Source: Acidobacteriota bacterium
GTDB lineage: Bacteria; Acidobacteriota; Blastocatellia; RBC074
Direction of reading: 5' to 3'
DNA length: 64,000 bases
Assembly: GCA_018268995.1 (NCBI GenBank)
Contig: JAFDVL010000066.1
Span: forward strand, 1 to 64,000
Shown: positions 1 through 8,497 of the stretch, piece after piece
How the letters are laid out: each line of letters starts with the position of its first letter
Numbering within the stretch: the stretch's first letter is position 1
Notes under the pieces: model-generated
Told to the model about the DNA's origin: nothing
Database searches by the model: none
What the model saw: the letters and a program-made list of their open reading frames with translations, nothing else
Program-made: the position numbers and the translations under genes

Positions 1-79
1 CAATAGTGATGCGTTCGCCCTAGGGTTTGAGGCTTCAGGCTTGACAGAATCCGCGAGGGATTTAAGTATCGCGGCTGTC

Positions 80-799
80 ATGGAACTCTCGATCATCATT
101 CCCGTGCTGAACGAATTGGAAAATTTACCGATTACCATTGCCCATTTGCAAGCCGGTCTTCCCAAGTCGGAAATCATCGTCGTTGACGGAGGCAGCAGGG
201 ATGGCACGCGCGAATGGCTGGCGAAACAAACAGACCTGGCGGTGTTGGATGCAGAACGCGGTCGCGGATGCCAGATGCGTGTCGGAGCCAGTCAGGCAAC
301 TGGCAATGTTTTGTTATTTTTGCACGCCGACTGCACCCTGCCTGCAAACGCGTACGATTGCATCAAGCAGGTGTTGCAAAATCCGGCGGTCATTGGCGGA
401 GCCTTCGTTATCCAATTTGCAGAAGCCTTTCCCCGTTCACTCCCGCTGATTGCCAAAGGCATCAATGCTCGCACCAGAGTCACCAAAACCGCGACGGGCG
501 ATCAGGGAATATTTGTTCGCCGCAAGGTGTATGAATCCGTGGGAGGATTCGAGGGCTGGCCCCTTTTTGAGGATGTCAATCTCGTCTCGAAGGTAAAACA
601 GCACGGGAAATTCGTCATTATTCGTGAACCGATTGTGATCTCAGGACGACGCTACATCGCGAATGGCCCCTGGCTCACAACATTTTTGATGTATGCGTTG
701 CGCATTGGATATTGGGCAGGGATTCACCCCAATCGCCTCTATCAATGGTTTGCCGATATTCGCCCCCATTTGCAAAAACGGGCCGGCGACTCATTTTAG
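80..799 (+). CDS. GT2 glycosyltransferase, TIGR04283-like
   Basis: This is a family 2 glycosyltransferase of the TIGR04283 type (rSAM/selenodomain-associated transferase 2). Such enzymes transfer a sugar from a nucleotide-sugar donor, and the acceptor here is unknown. The N-terminus has the GT-A signature SIIIPVLNE, then VVDGGSRDGT near residue 35 and the metal-binding HAD of LFLHADC near residue 88. A later GDQG and FEDV (acidic acceptor-side motif) fit the family. The ATG at 80 puts the GT-A strand at residue 3, as is usual. The frame is open leftwards to the window edge, and a TTG at 41 has a GAGG eight bases upstream, so a longer N-terminus cannot be excluded. Family members often neighbour a TIGR04282 partner, which would lie off the left edge. 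Confidence 0.8.
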   Translation: MELSIIIPVLNELENLPITIAHLQAGLPKSEIIVVDGGSRDGTREWLAKQTDLAVLDAERGRGCQMRVGASQATGNVLLFLHADCTLPANAYDCIKQVLQNPAVIGGAFVIQFAEAFPRSLPLIAKGINARTRVTKTATGDQGIFVRRKVYESVGGFEGWPLFEDVNLVSKVKQHGKFVIIREPIVISGRRYIANGPWLTTFLMYALRIGYWAGIHPNRLYQWFADIRPHLQKRAGDSF

Positions 800-809
800 A
801 AAAATTTTT

Positions 810-880
810 GGAGCAACAAACAAGATGTTTGTTGTACAACTTCACGGAATCTGTAACGCAAACATCTTGTTTGCGGCTCC
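810..880. repeat. Palindromic repeat, AACATCTTGTTTG family, copy 1
   Basis: Two inverted arms face each other. The left arm (810-834) contains AAACAAGATGTTTG and the right arm (858-880) contains CAAACATCTTGTTTGCGG; both are flanked by GGAGC/GGCTCC. A second copy lies at 55582-55671. Each arm is itself a small palindrome. The element fills most of the gap between the glycosyltransferase and the PSD1 gene and may act as a transcript-end hairpin, but there is no T-run. Confidence 0.75.
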
Positions 881-1010
881 TGCTGGATTTGTCAGATCAA
901 TTCCGGCGTTAACTGGTTGGCTTGCAGTCTTTATCTTACCGCTGAGATTCGTTACACTTTCGCTTCTCCTTTGAACACAAAACCGCATTCCATTTACCTT
1001 CGAGGACTCA

Positions 1011-4000
1011 ATGAGCAGGATTTTCAAATTGACGATTTGTGCGATTGTTGCCGTTTCCGTGATGATGGCCGCCCGCTTCGTCCAGGCCAGTCAATCCATA
1101 GACTTCAATCGTGACATTAAGCCGATTTTCGAGGCGCATTGCATTCAATGTCACGGTGCCAAAAAGGCAGCCGGGCAATTGCGACTGGATAACAAAGCTT
1201 CGGCGATGAAAGGCGGCATCAGTGGGGCTATCATTTTGCCAAACAACAGCCGCACCTCGATTTTATTGGCGAGGCTCACAGGTTCCGATGGTCAGGCGAA
1301 AATGCCGATGGGTGGCGACCCGCTCCCACCGGAACAAATTGAACTGATCCGCAAATGGATTGATGCAGGCGCGGTTTGGGATGAGAAGATGGAAGTCGGA
1401 AGCCAGAAGCCGGAAGCAGCACCGCCAATTCACTGGGCCTATCGGAAGCCTGTTCGTCCCACAGTGCCGACTGTCAAAAATCCCGCGTGGGTGCGCAATC
1501 CGATTGATGCTTTTGTCCTCGCGCGGCTCGAAAAAGAAGGCTTGCAACCTTCACCCGAAGCCAGCAAAGAAACGATCCTGCGGCGCTTGTACCTTGACCT
1601 GATCGGACTGCCGCCAAACATCAAGGAGATAGACGATTTTCTGGCGGACAATTCCACGAATGCTTATGAAAAAGTTGTAGACAAACTGCTTGCCTCGTCG
1701 CACTTCGGGGAACGTTGGGCGCGTCCCTGGCTGGATTTGGCGCGCTACGCCGATTCAAACGGATATGAAAAAGATCGTCCGCGCGTGATGTGGAAGTTTC
1801 GCGATTGGGTCATCAATGCATTCAATCAAAACAAGCCCTTCGATGAATTCACGATTGAGCAACTCGCGGGCGATATGCTTCCTGGTGCCAGCATTGACCA
1901 GAAAATCGCCTCCGGCTTTCACCGCAACACGTTGCTGAATCAGGAAGGCGGCGTGGACGACGAGGAAGCGCGCTTTGAAACCCTGATTGATCGTGTCAAC
2001 ACAACTGCTACCGTCTGGCTTGGCTCAACGATGGGCTGTGCGCAATGTCATAACCACAAATACGATCCGTTTTCGCAGAAGGACTATTACAAGCTGATGG
2101 CCTTCTTTGACAACCACGAATACAAGATTCTGGAACTCGGCAACTCAGAAGGCTGGGTCGTCGAACCGGAACTGGAATTACCCACGCCTGAACAGGAAGC
2201 AAAGCGTAGCGCCCTGAAAAACGAAATCTCCCAACTCGAAACCAAAATCAAAGAAGAATCCGCAGCCACCGTCGCGGCACTGACCAAATGGGAAGCCGAC
2301 CAAATCGCTGAAGCAGGCAAATGGATTCCACTTGACCCAATTGAATTCAAATCCACAGGGGGAGCCACGTTTACCAAACTTGATGACAAATCCCTGCTGG
2401 TCAGCGGTGAAAATCCTGAACGGGATGATTACGTCATTAAAGCCAGAACATCAGCGCGAAATCTTTCGGCACTGCGGATCGAAGTCTTGCCAGATGCCCG
2501 CCTGCCGCGTGGTGGCCCCGGTCGTGATCCCTACGGAAATTTTGTATTGAGTTCGGTGACTGTCTCAACGAACGAACAAGCCGCGAAAATCGCCACGGCT
2601 CGCGTAGACAACAACGCCTCCTTTTTTGATGTAGATCGCTTCCTGAAACCGCCGAAAACAATGGCCGTCAACGATAATCCGGGCGGCTGGTCAATTGATG
2701 CGACACGCGATCAAAACGAACGACTGCCGCGCCAAATGGTTTTGCAATTCGAGACCCCGCTGCTGAACCCAGGCGAACTGACTGTCACCCTGAAACATTT
2801 TGCTGGCGGGCTGGGGCAAGGGCTGGGGCGAGTGCGATTGTCGGCGACGAATAGTGCCGATCCAATGCAGGTTGTTCGCATTCCAGCCGCGATGAAACCT
2901 GTGCTGGCAATGCCTGCGGCAAAACGTTCAGAGCGGCAAACGGCAGATGTCAAAAAGCTCTTTCGCGATCTTTCGCCGCTGTATAAAACCGAACGCGACC
3001 GCATCACGGCACTCAAGAAAGAGCTCGATAACATTAAGATCGTGACCGCGTTAATTATGGGCGAGAAGCAAACCTATGATCGCCCTTCAACCTACTTTCA
3101 CGAACGCGGCGGATATTTGAATAAGACTGAGAAGGTTTACGCCGCAACGCCTGCCGTCCTGCCATCGTTGCCGGACTCCGCGCCGATCAATCGCTTGGGG
3201 TTGGCCTATTGGCTGGTGGATGAAAGCAATCCGCTCACCGCGCGCGTCGCCGTCAATCGCTTTTGGGAAGCCATCTTCGGGCGCGGTCTGGTGCTCACGG
3301 CTGAAGATTTCGGCACACAAGGCGAAGCGCCATCGCACCCTGAGTTGCTGGATTGGCTGGCAGTGGAATTTCGGAACGGTACAGAGAGCGGTAGCGACCT
3401 GGCCTCTGGCGCAAACCCGCTCGCTACAGCTCGCGGTACTGTACCAGAGAGGTGGAACATCAAAGCTTTGCTCAAAACCATCGTGATGAGCGCTACCTAT
3501 CGCCAATCGTCCAAGGCATCATCAACCTTACTGGAAAAAGACCCCTACAATCGCTTGCTGGCGCGTGGCCCACGTTTTCGCGTTGAGGCCGAAATGGTGC
3601 GCGATCTTGGATTATCGCTAAGCGGGTTGTTGAGCAGTAAAATCGGTGGCCCCAGCGTGTTCCCCGTCCAACCCGAAGGCATCTGGAATAACCCGTACAG
3701 TTCTGACAAATGGCTCACCAGCCAGGGCGAAGATCGCTATCGTCGCAGCCTGTACACCTTCATTCGTCGCACGTCTCCGCATCCTGCCATGTCGACGTTC
3801 GATCAAATGACACGTGAGGTTTGTACCGTGCGACGCCCCCGAACGAACACGCCGCTGCAATCCCTGACGCTGCTGAATGACGAAGCCGCGATGGAAAATG
3901 CGCGCGCGCTGGCCAAACGAATGGTGAGCGAGGGCGGCGGGGAGTTGAAATCACAGGTTGCATATGGATTCCGGCTTTGTACGTCACGCGCAGCAAAGCC

Positions 4001-4181
4001 AGCAGAACTTTCACGACTGCTGGCTTTATACGAACAACAGCTCACGATTTATCGCAACGATGAAAAGGCAGCCAGACAATTAACCCGGACGGTGGAGCCA
4101 ACACCGCTGGCTGATTTTGCCGCCCGCATCATCGTTGCCAATGTGCTTTTGAATTTAGACGAAACCTTAACTAAGGAATAA
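1011..4181 (+). CDS. PSD1/DUF1549-DUF1553 cytochrome-type protein
   Basis: This large exported protein belongs to the Planctomycete-type cytochrome family (PSCyt1, DUF1549, DUF1553), whose exact role is not established. A signal peptide ends near residue 27. A haem-binding CIQCH lies at residues 44-48 and a second CxxCH, CAQCH, at 343-347 within DUF1549. A charged coiled-coil-like stretch lies near residues 400-430, and the DUF1553 half ends with TNTPLQSLTLLNDEAAMENARAL-type sequence near residues 950-975. The ATG at 1011 has a GAGG upstream. Residues 790-812 (GTESGS...ARGTVP) are encoded by an imperfect palindrome and interrupt a normally continuous FR-(x)-WNIKALL segment. The gene heads a + strand group with DUF1080 and DUF1501 partners, a usual association. 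Confidence 0.9.
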   Translation: MSRIFKLTICAIVAVSVMMAARFVQASQSIDFNRDIKPIFEAHCIQCHGAKKAAGQLRLDNKASAMKGGISGAIILPNNSRTSILLARLTGSDGQAKMPMGGDPLPPEQIELIRKWIDAGAVWDEKMEVGSQKPEAAPPIHWAYRKPVRPTVPTVKNPAWVRNPIDAFVLARLEKEGLQPSPEASKETILRRLYLDLIGLPPNIKEIDDFLADNSTNAYEKVVDKLLASSHFGERWARPWLDLARYADSNGYEKDRPRVMWKFRDWVINAFNQNKPFDEFTIEQLAGDMLPGASIDQKIASGFHRNTLLNQEGGVDDEEARFETLIDRVNTTATVWLGSTMGCAQCHNHKYDPFSQKDYYKLMAFFDNHEYKILELGNSEGWVVEPELELPTPEQEAKRSALKNEISQLETKIKEESAATVAALTKWEADQIAEAGKWIPLDPIEFKSTGGATFTKLDDKSLLVSGENPERDDYVIKARTSARNLSALRIEVLPDARLPRGGPGRDPYGNFVLSSVTVSTNEQAAKIATARVDNNASFFDVDRFLKPPKTMAVNDNPGGWSIDATRDQNERLPRQMVLQFETPLLNPGELTVTLKHFAGGLGQGLGRVRLSATNSADPMQVVRIPAAMKPVLAMPAAKRSERQTADVKKLFRDLSPLYKTERDRITALKKELDNIKIVTALIMGEKQTYDRPSTYFHERGGYLNKTEKVYAATPAVLPSLPDSAPINRLGLAYWLVDESNPLTARVAVNRFWEAIFGRGLVLTAEDFGTQGEAPSHPELLDWLAVEFRNGTESGSDLASGANPLATARGTVPERWNIKALLKTIVMSATYRQSSKASSTLLEKDPYNRLLARGPRFRVEAEMVRDLGLSLSGLLSSKIGGPSVFPVQPEGIWNNPYSSDKWLTSQGEDRYRRSLYTFIRRTSPHPAMSTFDQMTREVCTVRRPRTNTPLQSLTLLNDEAAMENARALAKRMVSEGGGELKSQVAYGFRLCTSRAAKPAELSRLLALYEQQLTIYRNDEKAARQLTRTVEPTPLADFAARIIVANVLLNLDETLTKE
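3378..3445. repeat. Palindromic repeat inside the PSD1 frame
   Basis: The left arm GGTACAGAGAGCGGTAGCGA (3378-3397) pairs imperfectly with the right arm 3421-3445, which reads TCGCTACAGC then TCGCGGTACTGTACC. The right arm carries five extra bases (CGGTA). The element lies in frame and encodes about 23 extra residues of the PSD1 protein. The string TCGCGGTACTG also occurs upstream of the gene at 19424, so the two elements are probably related. Confidence 0.75.
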
Positions 4182-4213
4182 CCACAATTAACCCTGTAGA
4201 GGAGACACACAAC

Positions 4214-4987
4214 ATGCAATTTAGTTTGACAAAAACCGCTGGATTGGTCGCCCTGGCCTTCGCAGCCGGGCTTGGGATTTCGGCGGTCAGTCAGGTACAA
4301 CCGATCACGCTGCAAGACCTGAAACCATTCGATCCCCCCGCCAAAGAACCGATGGTGATTACGCCCGGCGCGAAACTGGGAGACGCCTCCTCAGATGCCA
4401 TCAGGCTTTTCGATGGTAAGGATCTTTCCGGGTGGAAAAGTTTGCGTGATGGCAGTGAAGCCAAATGGACAGTCAAGGATGGATATTTTGAAGTCATGCC
4501 ACGAACCGGCGACATCGCCACCAAACAGGAATTTGGTGATTGCCAGTTACACATCGAATGGGCGACACCTTCCGTCGTCAAAGGCGAAGGGCAAGGGCGC
4601 GGCAACAGTGGCATTTTCTTGATGGGACATTATGAATTACAGGTGTTGGATTCATTTCAGAACAAAACGTATTTTCACGGTCAGGCCGGAAGCATTTACA
4701 AGCAGCACGCGCCTCTCGTCAATGCTTCGCGCCAGCCAGGCGAATGGCAAACTTACGATGTTATTTTCCAATCGCCACGTTTTGATGAGCAGGGCAAACC
4801 CACGCGTTTTGCGCGGATGACTGTGCTGCACAATGGTGTGCTCATTCAAAACAACTCGCAGATTTATGGCGAGACATTCAATGACAAACCTGCGCTGTAC
4901 CTGAAACATCCGAATAAAGGCCCGTTGAAATTGCAGGATCACGGCGATCTTGTTCGGTATCGCAATATCTGGGTACGCCCCCTGTAA
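4214..4987 (+). CDS. DUF1080 (3-keto-disaccharide hydrolase) protein
   Basis: This is an exported DUF1080 family protein with a concanavalin-like beta-sandwich fold, annotated in databases as 3-keto-disaccharide hydrolase. Such enzymes are thought to cleave glycosides after oxidation of the sugar at C3. The first 25 or so residues form a signal peptide (GLVALAFAAGLGISAVS). Family hallmarks are LFDGKDLSGWKS near residue 67, GNSGIFLMGHYELQVLD near residue 135, and a C-terminal GPLKLQDHGDLVRYRNIWVRPL-type end, here complete. AGAGGAGA precedes the ATG at 4214. It follows the PSD1 gene by 32 bases, so they are probably co-transcribed. Tat-exported Gfo/Idh/MocA oxidoreductases that could make the keto-sugar lie far away at 58-61 kb. 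Confidence 0.88.
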   Translation: MQFSLTKTAGLVALAFAAGLGISAVSQVQPITLQDLKPFDPPAKEPMVITPGAKLGDASSDAIRLFDGKDLSGWKSLRDGSEAKWTVKDGYFEVMPRTGDIATKQEFGDCQLHIEWATPSVVKGEGQGRGNSGIFLMGHYELQVLDSFQNKTYFHGQAGSIYKQHAPLVNASRQPGEWQTYDVIFQSPRFDEQGKPTRFARMTVLHNGVLIQNNSQIYGETFNDKPALYLKHPNKGPLKLQDHGDLVRYRNIWVRPL

Positions 4988-5089
4988 GCTGAGGATAACA
5001 AGTGGCAGAAGCTTGACGGCGCGCGCATCTATTTAGGCTGTGCGTTCGGACTTTCCCAACGTTCAGGCTTCTGTCAGCAAGCACTTTTT

Positions 5090-5575
5090 ATGGACCCTAT
5101 TCATGCAGTTGGCATTGTTGAGGTACTCATTCGATTAGGAAGCGCCTTGCTTGCCGGTGGTGTACTTGGTTTGAATCGCGAACTCAGCAACAAGCCTGCC
5201 GGGTTGCGAACGCATTCGCTTGTGACGTTAGGTTCCGCCATCATCACGTTTTCAAGTTTGCATTTCACGGACGATGGACATTTGACGAATCCTGATGCCT
5301 TGAGTCGCGTGATTCAAGGCATCATCACAGGAATCGGCTTCTTGGGTGCAGGCGTTATTATTCGAGATTCCACGGGCATTCAGATTTATGGGCTAACAAC
5401 GGCGGCGACTATCTGGTGTGCTGCCGGGCTTGGCATCGCTTGTGGACTTGGCTATTGGCGATTCGTACTGTTGTCAGTAGGAATCATCCTGTTGGTTCTG
5501 ATCATTGGTGGGCCCATCGAACGTTTTGTGACACGGCTCTGGCGGAAGAAATCCGATTCAGAAAAGAAAGATTAG
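5090..5575 (+). CDS. MgtC/SapB family membrane protein
   Basis: This small integral membrane protein of the MgtC/SapB family has 161 residues and about four or five hydrophobic segments. The family signature RLGSALLAGGVLGLNREL lies near residues 14-31, followed by AGLRTHSLVTLGSA and GIGFLGAGVIIRDSTGIQIYGLTTAATIW near residues 80-110. MgtC-like proteins are linked to growth under low magnesium and to membrane potential or phosphate homeostasis; they are not proven transporters. It sits between the DUF1080 and DUF1501 genes on the same strand, six bases before the latter, so it may share their transcript although no functional link is known. Confidence 0.88.
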   Translation: MDPIHAVGIVEVLIRLGSALLAGGVLGLNRELSNKPAGLRTHSLVTLGSAIITFSSLHFTDDGHLTNPDALSRVIQGIITGIGFLGAGVIIRDSTGIQIYGLTTAATIWCAAGLGIACGLGYWRFVLLSVGIILLVLIIGGPIERFVTRLWRKKSDSEKKD

Positions 5576-5581
5576 CAAATT

Positions 5582-7003
5582 ATGGATATTGCAAACTCTT
5601 CACTTCGACATATCACCCGACGTTATTTCTTCCAACAGTCCGGCATCGGACTTGGATCAATTGCGTTGTCTTCCCTGCTGAACGACAAGCTTCTTGCAGA
5701 GGCGATAAAGCCGACTGCCACGAAGAAAGCCAAAAACATCATTTTTCTGTTCATGGCTGGCGGCCCGTCGCAATTGGATTTGTTCGATTACAAGCCTGCG
5801 TTGACGAAACACGATGGGCAGGATTGCCCGTCAGAATATTTGCAAGGCGAGCGATTTGCATTTACCAAAGGCGTGCCGAAATTGCAGGCGACTCCGTTCA
5901 AGTTCAAAAAACATGGACAATCCGGCAATGAGCTTTCCGAAATGGTGCCGCATCTGGCCAAACACGCCGACGACATCACGATCATTCGGTCAATGAAGAC
6001 GACGCAGTTCAACCATGCGCCTGCGCAGATTTTTATGAACACCGGGCATCAAATCGCCGGGCGTCCAAGTTTTGGTGCGTGGATGAGTTATGGCCTTGGC
6101 AGCGAAAACAAAGACTTGCCTGCCTTCGTCGTGCTGATTTCCGGGCAGGCAAATCCTGATGGGGGGAAATCATGCTGGGGCAGCGGCTTTCTGCCGACCG
6201 TTCATCAGGGCGTAGAGTTTCGCTCCAAGGGCGATCCGGTGTTGTATGTTTCCAATCCCGAAGGCATTTCCAGCGAAGTCCGACGCAATTCGCTAGATGC
6301 CCTGCGCGATTTGAATTCAATCAAGCAACAGGAAATCAACGACCCGGAAATCAGCACGCGCATTGCCGCGTATGAATTGGCGTATCGCATGCAAACCAGC
6401 GTGCCGGAACTGAATGACATCGCCAAAGAACCCGCCAGCGTTCACGAAGCGTACGGCACGCAACCGGGTCAGACTTCGTTTGCCAATAATTGCCTGCTCG
6501 CGCGGCGTTTGGTGGAAAGCGGTGTCCGTTTTGTGCAATTGTATCATTGGGGCTGGGACATGCACGGCAATGGCGTGGGCGGAGACATCGTCACCAAGAT
6601 GCCACGCATGTGCCGCGAGACAGATCGCCCGATTGGCGCGTTGCTGACTGACCTGAAACAACGCGGATTGTTGGATGAAACCATTGTGATCTGGGGCGGC
6701 GAGTTTGGTCGAACGCCTGTCAATGAAGCTCGCGGCGGCTCAAAGCTCGTGGGCCGCGATCACCATCCGCGTGCCTTTTCTATGTGGGTTGCGGGGGGAG
6801 GATTCAAACCGGGCATTACTCACGGCGCAACCGATGAAATTGGCTACAACGTGGTCGAGGATTTAGTCGAAGTTCACGATTTGCACGCAACAGTTCTACA
6901 TCAAATGGGACTGGATCATTTGAAACTAACGTACAAATTTCAGGGTCGGGACTTCCGGCTGACGGATGTGCATGGGAATGTGGTGAAGAAATTGTTGGCG
7001 TAA
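5582..7003 (+). CDS. DUF1501 Tat-exported protein
   Basis: This DUF1501 protein has an alkaline phosphatase/sulfatase-like fold and an unknown reaction. It is the usual partner of DUF1549/DUF1553 proteins. The N-terminus carries a twin-arginine motif (TRRYFFQQSG) and a hydrophobic stretch to about residue 35. Typical motifs are FMAGGPSQLDLFDYKP near residue 56, WGWDMHGNG near residue 322, and IWGGEFGRTP followed by GRDHHPRAFSMWVAGGG near residues 372-400. All look intact, and the length is normal. It starts six bases after the MgtC-like gene. With the PSD1 and DUF1080 genes upstream it forms a plausible exported module. Confidence 0.9.
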   Translation: MDIANSSLRHITRRYFFQQSGIGLGSIALSSLLNDKLLAEAIKPTATKKAKNIIFLFMAGGPSQLDLFDYKPALTKHDGQDCPSEYLQGERFAFTKGVPKLQATPFKFKKHGQSGNELSEMVPHLAKHADDITIIRSMKTTQFNHAPAQIFMNTGHQIAGRPSFGAWMSYGLGSENKDLPAFVVLISGQANPDGGKSCWGSGFLPTVHQGVEFRSKGDPVLYVSNPEGISSEVRRNSLDALRDLNSIKQQEINDPEISTRIAAYELAYRMQTSVPELNDIAKEPASVHEAYGTQPGQTSFANNCLLARRLVESGVRFVQLYHWGWDMHGNGVGGDIVTKMPRMCRETDRPIGALLTDLKQRGLLDETIVIWGGEFGRTPVNEARGGSKLVGRDHHPRAFSMWVAGGGFKPGITHGATDEIGYNVVEDLVEVHDLHATVLHQMGLDHLKLTYKFQGRDFRLTDVHGNVVKKLLA

Positions 7004-7042
7004 AGCTTCACACAGATTTCTTAAAAATATTCAGATTTTCAG

Positions 7043-7070
7043 TTGACAGAAAATAATATTAATAATACAT
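7043..7070 (+). promoter_or_regulatory. Putative sigma-70-type promoter
   Basis: A perfect TTGACA at 7043-7048 is followed 16 bases later by ATACAT (7065-7070), within an AT-rich stretch before the orphan gene at 7161. The -10 box is weak and a TAATAC at 7063-7068 is an alternative. This is sequence resemblance only. Confidence 0.35.
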
Positions 7071-7160
7071 CTCTTCGTGAGACTGTCCAATTGCAAGTCT
7101 CTCAGCTAACTCAAACTCTGCCAAACTGTTAACTAATCTTCAGCAAAGGAGCCATTAGAA

Positions 7161-7772
7161 ATGAAAAGATTCGATTTTTGGACAAGAAGGACTCTAGCCT
7201 GCCTTCTTATGGTACTTACTCTATCTGTGGTTTTAGCCAATAAGTACTATTATGTCTCAGCCAAAATCCTCCAAACAAGAACTGTTGAATTACATAAAGG
7301 AACCTTTCCACAGGAAGCGATTGAAATTATTGGCTATAGAAATCTTCAAGCACCTGAATTCCCAGCAGGATTTCAAATGGAGGTAAAGAATATTTCATCA
7401 AAGCCAATTTACTTTATTAACTTTGCTATCAACTTTGCGGACTACAGCAAAAATGGAGCGCCGTTCAGTTTGAAAATTTCCTGGGGTAATCCAAAATTGA
7501 TCAACAATAGCGCCATAGCAGATCAGGCGGATATTTCTATTAAGCCAGGGGAGATAATTGTATTAAAAGTTGATCCAAGAACAGCGAGCAACTATGCGAG
7601 GCATTTTAAGGAAAACAATGTCTCACCGAATAAACTTATTCTGGTGCCACAAATCATTAATTTCGGAGATGGTACGGGCTTTCAACTAGGAACGCCTTAT
7701 CCTAGAGGAGCTTCTCTTAGCAGCGGAGAGTGTATTGATTACCAGTTGGCTGATTGTGGTCTGGCGGATTGA
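7161..7772 (+). CDS. Secreted or anchored orphan protein, AT-rich
   Basis: I do not recognise this 203-residue protein. An N-terminal hydrophobic stretch after WTRRTLACLLMVLTLSVVLA looks like a signal peptide or anchor. The rest is probably a beta-sandwich: it has MEVKNISSKPIYFINFAINFAD, the pattern of an extracellular domain that contrasts with neighbouring unmodified strands, then KPGEIIVLKVDP. The C-terminus has a Cys pair (GECIDY..ADCGLAD). The gene is visibly richer in A and T than its neighbours, which may mean acquisition by transfer. AAAGGAG precedes the ATG. It ends at a strong shared terminator with the convergent gene at 7868-8425. Confidence 0.72.
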   Translation: MKRFDFWTRRTLACLLMVLTLSVVLANKYYYVSAKILQTRTVELHKGTFPQEAIEIIGYRNLQAPEFPAGFQMEVKNISSKPIYFINFAINFADYSKNGAPFSLKISWGNPKLINNSAIADQADISIKPGEIIVLKVDPRTASNYARHFKENNVSPNKLILVPQIINFGDGTGFQLGTPYPRGASLSSGECIDYQLADCGLAD

Positions 7773-7793
7773 TCTTTTAGATTTCAATCCAGA

Positions 7794-7837
7794 AATAAGA
7801 TAAGGAGCAATTGATCAATTGCCCCTTATCTTATTTT
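7794..7837. terminator. Bidirectional terminator hairpin
   Basis: AATAAGATAAGG (7794-7805) pairs with CCTTATCTTATT (7824-7835). The inner GCAATTGATCAATTGC is a perfect palindrome, with one A/C mismatch between the two parts. A short run of A on one side and T on the other lets it serve both convergent genes. Confidence 0.8.
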
Positions 7838-7867
7838 CTACGGTGATAAAACTACTCTTCATCGAGG

Positions 7868-8425
7868 TTACTTAGTAACAGGCTTCAGATAAAGATCAGG
7901 ATTCTTCTTAACGCTTTCCAGACAATCTGCACAGCAGGCATAAATCGTGCGACCATTGATTTCGGCCTTGACGTTTTTGTTGATCGGTTCGCCAGTGACC
8001 GGGCAGGTCGTGATGCCATCGCCTTTGCCTAAGAACTTGGCTTCGGCTTTGGTGCCCTCTTTGGCGTGATGGTCATGGCTGTCAGTCTTGGCAGCGAATT
8101 CTTTGGTCGCTTCGATTTGCTCAGCTTCGGTTTTCTTCACGTACAGTTCTGGATTTTTCTGCGCTTTGGCTAAGCAATTCTCACAGCAGAAATAGACAGT
8201 GCGGCCAAAAAACTCGCCTTTGATGTCTTTGCTATCCAGTTTTTCCCCCGATACAGCACAATGCTCAATGCCATCGCCTCGGCCCAAAAATTTGGTATCC
8301 GCCGGAGCTGATTTCTCTGCCTTGTTTGCAGGCTTTTTCTCGGTGGCTTTTTGCGCAGAAATCGCCAAAGCCCCAACTAATACCAACGAAATCAGAAGTA
8401 CAATCTGTTTGATTCTCTTGTTCAT
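7868..8425 (-). CDS. Exported protein with two YHS-like metal-binding domains
   Basis: This 185-residue protein has a signal peptide (residues 1-24, ending near AISAQ) and two tandem copies of a cysteine domain related to YHS/TRASH metal-binding domains. Copy one has CAVSGEKL at 56 and CCENC at 80-84. Copy two has CPVTGEPI at 141 and CCADC at 164-168. Each domain begins FLG(R/K)GDGI. The linker carries HDHH at 117-120. The domains are internally duplicated and probably bind a soft metal in the periplasm; the metal and physiological role are not known. AAAGGAA precedes the start. No metal transporter neighbours it. Confidence 0.75.
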   Translation of the reverse strand: MNKRIKQIVLLISLVLVGALAISAQKATEKKPANKAEKSAPADTKFLGRGDGIEHCAVSGEKLDSKDIKGEFFGRTVYFCCENCLAKAQKNPELYVKKTEAEQIEATKEFAAKTDSHDHHAKEGTKAEAKFLGKGDGITTCPVTGEPINKNVKAEINGRTIYACCADCLESVKKNPDLYLKPVTK

Positions 8426-8497
8426 CGTTCAGTTCCTTTCATTGCTTAAAAAGGGGCAAGGTAATAGTCTCGCCCCTGAAAAAATTGACGCGCGATC

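Noticed and set aside
693..974. Small plus-strand frame overlapping the first repeat
   Set aside because: It overlaps the glycosyltransferase end and repeat arms and lacks coding features or ribosome site.
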